In this document: positions 23,601 through 27,751 of the stretch, piece by piece
Position numbering within the stretch: position 1 is the stretch's first letter
Layout of the letters: each line of letters starts with the position of its first letter
Assembly (NCBI GenBank): GCA_039808325.1
Contig: JBDHSU010000047.1
Coordinates: forward strand, 1-27,751
Direction of reading: 5' to 3'
Source of the DNA: JAFKKS01 sp039808325
GTDB lineage: Bacteria; Pseudomonadota; Alphaproteobacteria; Rhizobiales; Xanthobacteraceae
DNA: 27,751 bases
Program-made: the position numbers and the translations under genes
The notes under the pieces: generated by a model
What the model saw: only the letters and a program-made list of their open reading frames with translations
The model's database searches: none
Told to the model about the DNA's origin: nothing

Positions 23601-26600
23601 GTTTTCTGCGGCGCGCTCGGTTTCAGGTCGATCGGCACCATCTCGCGCGCGACACGGCGGCCGTCGCGCGTGCGCGCCAACATCGTGAGCGGACGCGGCG
23701 CCGCCGCGGCCGGCGCAGGCGCCGGATCGTCGCCGTCGGCCGGCAGCGATGCGGTCGCAGCCGGAAAGTAGTCGGCCCGCCACACGGTCGCGAGGTTTGC
23801 ATTGATCCAGTCGGTCAACGGGGGGCGCTTGCCGGACGCGCCCGTCGAACGGCCGATGAAGGTCCGCCTGTCGTCCATGAAGAAAAACGGCCGGTCCCCG
23901 ACAAACTGCAAATCCTGGTGCGGCGCCATCAGACGATACGTCCAGGGCGTGCGGTCCAAGACGGGAATGTCGAGCTTGTTCACGAGCGTCGGCGCGGGAT
24001 TGCCGACGATCGAGGACGGCTCGTTCACGCTCGATAATACGGTCGGCAAGATCTGGTTCGGGAATGTCGGAAACGTTCCGTCAAACAGGATCAGCGACGA
24101 CGCGGTTTCGGTAAACCACATCCGGTCGAACTTCGTTCCGCTCGGAGCGAGCGCGAAATTGCGGCGTGCGACCTGCGCATTCGGCACCGCGGTGACGATC
24201 TTGCGACAACCGGAGAACCGGAACTCGCCGAATGGATAGGCGATCTGAGCATCGCCGGATGCCGGCGCGCTGCGATAGTCGCGACGCAGATAACCACGCA
24301 CGGCGAGCGTGTCGCCGGCGACAAGGGCCTTGAAGGAAAACAGTTCCGGCCGCACGACGGGCTTGGGATCGCCCGACGGCGAAGTCGGCGGAGGCGGAAG
24401 CGAGCCTCCCGGCTGGCCGCCTCCCCCTCCTCCGCCGCCGCCCGTGGGAATGTCGCCGCCCACGCCGCCATCGTTGCGGATGCGCGCCGCCGCATTCTGC
24501 GGCGCCGCGACACGGTCGCCGAACAACACCTTGTCGTCGCCTTGATAGGCCATGAAAGTGACCGGGTCCGACACCACCTTCCCGCTCCAGCGTCCGCGCT
24601 GGTATTCGCTCCATGCAAGTTGGATTTCGAGATAGCGCGTGCCCGCGTTCACCTTGCTGCCGGGCGCCGGCATGACGACCTGCTGATCCTGCTGCTTCTC
24701 GGTAAAGATCGGCCAGATCAACATCAGCTTGCCGTTCCACAGCACCGGAATGATGTGGTCGCCCTCGATATCGAGTTCGACCTTCTCCCACGGTGTCCAG
24801 ACCTTGGTGCCGCCGTCGCGGCGCCGGTAGAAATAGGTACGAGGCGCATGGAACGTGCGGCCGAAGACGTGCAGCATCTCGTCGTCGTCTTCGTAGATAC
24901 CCGCGATCTCCAGCCGCGCCACTTGATCGAGCTTCTCCAGATAGTGCGTGAATGCCTGCTCGGCGGCATCGTCATCGAGCTCGGCTTGCATCAGTTCGTT
25001 TTCGAGGTCTTTGAAGAACGGCGTCTTGTCGTCCCGAAGCTCGGGTTCGATCCAATTTTCGGGATAGAGCCAGATCTTGCGGCTCGCCTCCCAGACGCGG
25101 AAGGTCTTCATCCAGCTCCACTGGCTCCACTTCGGATCGTCGACCCGAACGTCCGCCTCCAGCCCCAAAAGGCAACGCTGGGCAAAGAGCTGCGCCGAGG
25201 CCATTGCCTGCTGAATGCGCGACGTGAGCTGGCACGCGCTCATCTCGACATCGATCAGAAAATGCGCGAACAGGTCGCTGCTGTCCGCCGGCCCCGCGGC
25301 CGCGCCCCACAACTGCGGCCGTGCGACGAGATAGGCGACAAGCGCCGCGCGCTGCTGCTCGCGCAACCCGTCCTGCAGCGGCGCCGCAAGCGTCTGCCAC
25401 GCCGCGTCATCGTACTTGGCCTTCGCGGCGCCCCGCACGGCGGCCGCGACCGCGTCGCTCACACTGGCTTCGCACCATTGCCGCACCACGGCGGTCGGAA
25501 CGCCGAGACGCTTCACGGCGCCGATGCAGCGCGCCAAGCGCGAAACGAGACCGATCCGGTAATCCTGCGGCAATCGCGCCTGCAAGATGCCGGTATCGTT
25601 CGGATCGGCGGCGGCGCCGATGAGGGCCGTGACATCCGCTTGCGCCCAGCCGAGCCATCGCGACAGCGCTTCGGCGAACGCCTGCTTGCCGGCGCTACGG
25701 CCCGCGTCATCCGTCGCGGCGCGAATGGCCGTTATCCCGCCGAGAACGCCTTCCACGGCGGCAGCGTCGAGCGAGAGATCGCGCACCACCTCCTGCAGGG
25801 CGATCAGCGAGAACCAGTCGCCGAACGGGACAGGCGTGCTCACCGGGTCCGGCGCGGTCGTCAGCCACGGGTTTTCGCCGAGCAGCCAGTCGAGCTGGCT
25901 GGCCGGCAGCTTTATCGTCTGGATCACGGTGGCGATCTTGAGCAGCTTCTCCAGCGTCTCGAATTGCGCCGCCGCGTTGTCGCGCGCGAGCGCGGGCGCC
26001 GTCGTCTCCGCCAGCGCCGACAGCCGGTGCAGCGCGCTCTCGCCGCCATGCATGACCCGCTCGAGCAGTCGCCCGCAAAGATCGCCAGCGAGGTTCAGCG
26101 CCGCCGCGACGCGGTCGATGACGATACCGCGCGCCTGTGCCTGCCAGTCGGACGCAGATGCCGCGTCGATCGCCAAAAGGGCGCCGCGCAGCCCTTCGAG
26201 CGTTTGCGCAAGGGTGGCGTCGGTCGGCACGAACGGCGCCGCGGGATTGAAGCGATGGCGCAGCAGATAGTCGAGCTGGGGAATGTCGAAGCCGGACGCC
26301 TGAATGGCCTTGACGGCTTCGACGAACCGCAGCGTGTCCTGCGCATGGTCGATTCCGAACGGATCGATCGCGGTGAGGTCCGTCGCGATCAACAAATTGG
26401 CGATCGTGAGGCCGAGCTGACTCGCCAGGACGGCATGGCGATAGAGCACGGAAAGATTGCCGAGGGTAAGCTTGCCGTCCGTGCGCGCGATCAAAAGCGT
26501 GAGACTCGCGGGGTCGAGACGGAATGCCGCCTGCAACGCGGCGGCGTGATCGGCGAGGAGTTTGTCGGTCGCGGCGAGTTCCTGCCTATCGGCACGCAGC

Positions 26601-27751
26601 CGGAAGGCGTCGTCCTGCGGCTTGAAGACCGACGGGTTATAGAACAGGTCGCGATAGAGCGAGCCCGGCTCGACCGTATCGATCGGCCGCCACAGCGCGA
26701 GCGCGACGGCGAGCGGCAGGCGCAGGGTCGCCGCCATACTCCGCAGATGATCGATCCTGACCAGCGTTGCGTTGTCGATCGCCGGAGGATTCGCTCCGGC
26801 GATCGCATCGAGAACGCGTCCAAGTTCGGGGATCGTCCAATCGAGCTTGCGCCACAGCCGCACGAAGCGATGCAGGCGGTCGAGGAGGTCCGCCGCAAGT
26901 CCCGCGACCTCCAGTTTCGTCGTGTCGCACGTATCGAGCGGCGCGCCGGATTTCGGACGGATCGAGGCGGCAATGCCCGGATTGACGAACCTGGTCGCGA
27001 GCGCCGCGTCGAGATCCGCGTAGCTCAAGCCGGACCGATCCAGGAGGTCCTGCACGGATTCCAAAGCGGCGGGCGCCGTGCCGCCCCAGAAATCCGCGGG
27101 CTGCCGTGGCGGCGTAAGCGGCTCACCGACCACGATTTTGCGTTCGACATCGGTCAGCCCCAAGCGCTCGGCGGCCAACAGAACGATGTGAGGATCATTC
27201 GCGTCGAAGGCTGCGGCGGGCGGGATCAGCGCATCGATCAAGTCGTGGCGAGACACGCCGAGATGGGCGAGGAATATCCGGGTTTCCGCGCTCGGCAGAT
27301 CGAACGGCAGGGTCCACGGATAAACGGCGCGGCCAAGCTCGGAATAGGCATTCGCGTTCCGGTATTGCGGGCTCGCTCGCCGTTCGCTCGATGTTCCCGT
27401 CGTCTGGCGGCTGCGCGCGGCGACCTCGAGACCGGTCGCGCCCTTGACGATGCCGTAGGCGAAAGCGTCATCCTGGATGCGCCAGCGCTTTCCGTCTTCG
27501 AGCGTCTCGATTCGCGCCGACGGATGCAGCGGTGGCGCGAAGGCCGCCGACAATGCCGCGCTGGCCAGGCTTCCGGAGAGGTCGGCCTCCAGCGCCGGCG
27601 CCAACGCGAACGGCGCGAAGGACGGCGGCGGCGCCACCGCATTCTCGAGAACCTCGTTGACGATGTCGATCAAAGGCAGCGTGATGTTCGTGTTCTCGCA
27701 CGTCAGCTCGATCTCGCCGAGATCGGGGCGCCGCGCGAAAAGCGCCGCCCG
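20630..27751 (-). CDS. Tc (ABC) toxin complex subunit A, C-terminal 2373 residues (5' end outside window)
   Basis: The open frame runs from the right edge to TAG at 20632-20630. It continues upstream of the apparent TTG at 27673, so the true start lies outside. In order, with residues counted from the edge: RRPDLGEIELTCENTN then PLIDIVNEVLE (7-35); a VRP1/SpvA-like block LLDRSGLSYADLDAAL near 230; a neuraminidase-like region from about 870 (KTFRVWEASRKIWLYPENW); a Gly/Pro tract near 1102-1127; WELFFHIPLLIAARL near 1462; a hydrophobic pore-forming segment near 1838-1920 ending in RRKEEWDLQAELATIELKQI; and the TcB-binding end with GYWDSLKKG (about 2029), EFEIPEWLFDLD (about 2096) and LRHEFPSEWARF (about 2263). 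These are hallmarks of TcA, the pentameric pore and receptor-binding subunit that delivers a TcB-TcC cargo. Composition is visibly more GC-rich than the cluster to its left. No TcB or TcC gene is in the window. Confidence 0.93.
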   Translation of the reverse strand, partial: RAALFARRPDLGEIELTCENTNITLPLIDIVNEVLENAVAPPPSFAPFALAPALEADLSGSLASAALSAAFAPPLHPSARIETLEDGKRWRIQDDAFAYGIVKGATGLEVAARSRQTTGTSSERRASPQYRNANAYSELGRAVYPWTLPFDLPSAETRIFLAHLGVSRHDLIDALIPPAAAFDANDPHIVLLAAERLGLTDVERKIVVGEPLTPPRQPADFWGGTAPAALESVQDLLDRSGLSYADLDAALATRFVNPGIAASIRPKSGAPLDTCDTTKLEVAGLAADLLDRLHRFVRLWRKLDWTIPELGRVLDAIAGANPPAIDNATLVRIDHLRSMAATLRLPLAVALALWRPIDTVEPGSLYRDLFYNPSVFKPQDDAFRLRADRQELAATDKLLADHAAALQAAFRLDPASLTLLIARTDGKLTLGNLSVLYRHAVLASQLGLTIANLLIATDLTAIDPFGIDHAQDTLRFVEAVKAIQASGFDIPQLDYLLRHRFNPAAPFVPTDATLAQTLEGLRGALLAIDAASASDWQAQARGIVIDRVAAALNLAGDLCGRLLERVMHGGESALHRLSALAETTAPALARDNAAAQFETLEKLLKIATVIQTIKLPASQLDWLLGENPWLTTAPDPVSTPVPFGDWFSLIALQEVVRDLSLDAAAVEGVLGGITAIRAATDDAGRSAGKQAFAEALSRWLGWAQADVTALIGAAADPNDTGILQARLPQDYRIGLVSRLARCIGAVKRLGVPTAVVRQWCEASVSDAVAAAVRGAAKAKYDDAAWQTLAAPLQDGLREQQRAALVAYLVARPQLWGAAAGPADSSDLFAHFLIDVEMSACQLTSRIQQAMASAQLFAQRCLLGLEADVRVDDPKWSQWSWMKTFRVWEASRKIWLYPENWIEPELRDDKTPFFKDLENELMQAELDDDAAEQAFTHYLEKLDQVARLEIAGIYEDDDEMLHVFGRTFHAPRTYFYRRRDGGTKVWTPWEKVELDIEGDHIIPVLWNGKLMLIWPIFTEKQQDQQVVMPAPGSKVNAGTRYLEIQLAWSEYQRGRWSGKVVSDPVTFMAYQGDDKVLFGDRVAAPQNAAARIRNDGGVGGDIPTGGGGGGGGGQPGGSLPPPPTSPSGDPKPVVRPELFSFKALVAGDTLAVRGYLRRDYRSAPASGDAQIAYPFGEFRFSGCRKIVTAVPNAQVARRNFALAPSGTKFDRMWFTETASSLILFDGTFPTFPNQILPTVLSSVNEPSSIVGNPAPTLVNKLDIPVLDRTPWTYRLMAPHQDLQFVGDRPFFFMDDRRTFIGRSTGASGKRPPLTDWINANLATVWRADYFPAATASLPADGDDPAPAPAAAAPRPLTMLARTRDGRRVAREMVPIDLKPSAPQKTLLPVFWTTRRYQFANFHHPYVCAFVMALRRQGLPALLSLDSQEAADPASFDAYQPQPRVMKAYPIDEVEFAAGGAYEIYNWELFFHIPLLIAARLSSNQRFEDAQRWFHFIFDPTGASGGSVPQRYWRTKPFFDRLSSDYEAESVKAIEELIAQGPPDALKAAVEVWRNDPFNPHAIARLRTTAYQKTVVMKYVDNLVAWADQLFRADTLETINEAAQLYVLAAEILGRRPEIIARNLNRVPETFNSLEPRLGALGNALQDIELLVGSDDEPPASPSPPSPDLPDMAPYFPVPANDKLLGYWDTIGARLFNIRHCMNIEGQARQLPLFEPPIDPALLVRARAAGLSIGEVLSDISVSLPNQRFEAIAQKANEMTAEVRNLGAALMAALEKRDAEALSTLRSGQELRMSQAVRDVRVAQVDEAKANIAALERSRDLAQARKTFYESRETLNALELTSLVLLGASAVPIEISAHLRVLAGLVQRLGNVKLGSPTTAGVEIGGYFIGVGVEEAAIALDAAASILNISSQVIGRTADHGRRKEEWDLQAELATIELKQIDQQLAAAQIRQAMAEAELRNHDRQIEDARDADDFLRSKFSGQDLYDWTIGKVSGLYFQSYQLAYDLAKRAEMCMQHELGMTYGETSIIRFGYWDSLKKGLMAGDHLAHDLKRLEVAYLDGNIREYEMTKHVSLLALAAGQLIALKETGACEFEIPEWLFDLDTPGHFMRRLKAVSVTIPCVTGPYTTIHCKATLLKSAYRRTADIATGYNRRPPDDPGGPDGRFVDDRKILESIVTSSGQSDTGLFEAQGRDERYLPFEGAGAVSRWRLELPMQFKTFDYNTISDAILHLRYTARDGGEALRAAAAAAVSTTLSNAASGVLVRLFSLRHEFPSEWARFARASAAGASSITVDLSAARFPYFTQGRTIVVSHAEPIVRSTAGPGQTGIAPGDAADATAGAWSGQGAPGAWTVATTIDPNRVDDVFVLLAYSLRSQ
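24371..24446 (-). repeat. Gly-run/Pro-run low-complexity linker within the Tc toxin gene
   Basis: The encoded peptide has an uninterrupted run of nine or more Gly, then QPGGSLPPPPTSPSGD. The DNA shows matching GCC/CTC/CCG repeats on the plus strand. It sits between the neuraminidase-like block and the following beta-rich part, where receptor-binding insertions occur in relatives, and is probably a flexible loop. Confidence 0.8.

Noticed and set aside
27671..27673. TTG at 27673 as the start of the toxin gene
   Set aside because: The frame stays open to the window edge and the upstream residues (RRPDLGEIELT) match the conserved TcA N-terminal region, so the gene continues outside.

Overview
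The window is high-GC DNA with an alphaproteobacterial, probably Hyphomicrobiales (Rhizobiales), character. The signs are the protein families, the NitT/TauT and dipeptide-type transporters sitting beside catabolic genes, and an intergenic element at 266-366 that resembles a dispersed repeat of Bradyrhizobium/Rhodopseudomonas-type genomes. It is accessory, catabolic DNA with no tRNA, rRNA, CRISPR array or intact insertion sequence that I can see.

Region 1 (1-531): the 3' end of a small membrane-anchored protein gene, then a repeat with two inverted repeats and a possible terminator facing the next operon.

Region 2 (532-8691): an eight-gene minus-strand operon (7472 down to 532), divergent from its LacI-family regulator (7633-8691). 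In transcription order it holds a NitT/TauT substrate-binding protein, permease, ATPase, second permease, an isocitrate lyase/PEP mutase-family lyase with a KRCGH motif, a DUF6282 amidohydrolase-like protein, and large and small subunits of a short-form LeuC/LeuD-type hydro-lyase. Most joins overlap or abut (GTGA, ATGA, TAAATG). A perfect 18-bp palindrome of LacI-family type lies directly downstream of a plausible -10 box. The gene set reads as uptake plus hydrolysis, hydration/isomerisation and C-C cleavage of an unidentified branched carboxylate. The chemistry parallels the dimethylmalate dehydratase/dimethylmalate lyase pair. This is the best candidate for an undescribed pathway.

Region 3 (8692-20651): a second catabolic cluster. 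A two-cysteine Asp/Glu/hydantoin racemase-family protein diverges from a FadR-type GntR regulator. Beyond it lies a six-gene minus-strand operon (18393 down to 10866) with an amidase, a fused double-NBD ATPase, a family-5 solute-binding protein, two Dpp/Opp permeases and an unrecognised 226-aa protein. Diverging from the amidase is a plus-strand pair of Gfo/Idh/MocA-type proteins, the second of which lacks the catalytic motifs. A 16-nt motif (14/16 identical) occurs in both the GntR/racemase and amidase/oxidoreductase promoter regions, which suggests one GntR regulon.

Region 4 (20630-27751): the C-terminal 2373 codons of a Tc (ABC) toxin complex A subunit on the minus strand, running off the right edge. 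It is recognisable from the VRP1-like motif through the neuraminidase-like region and pore region to the TcB-binding C-terminus. Its last codons overlap the end of the degenerate oxidoreductase gene tail to tail by 22 bp. No TcB or TcC partner is visible inside the window.
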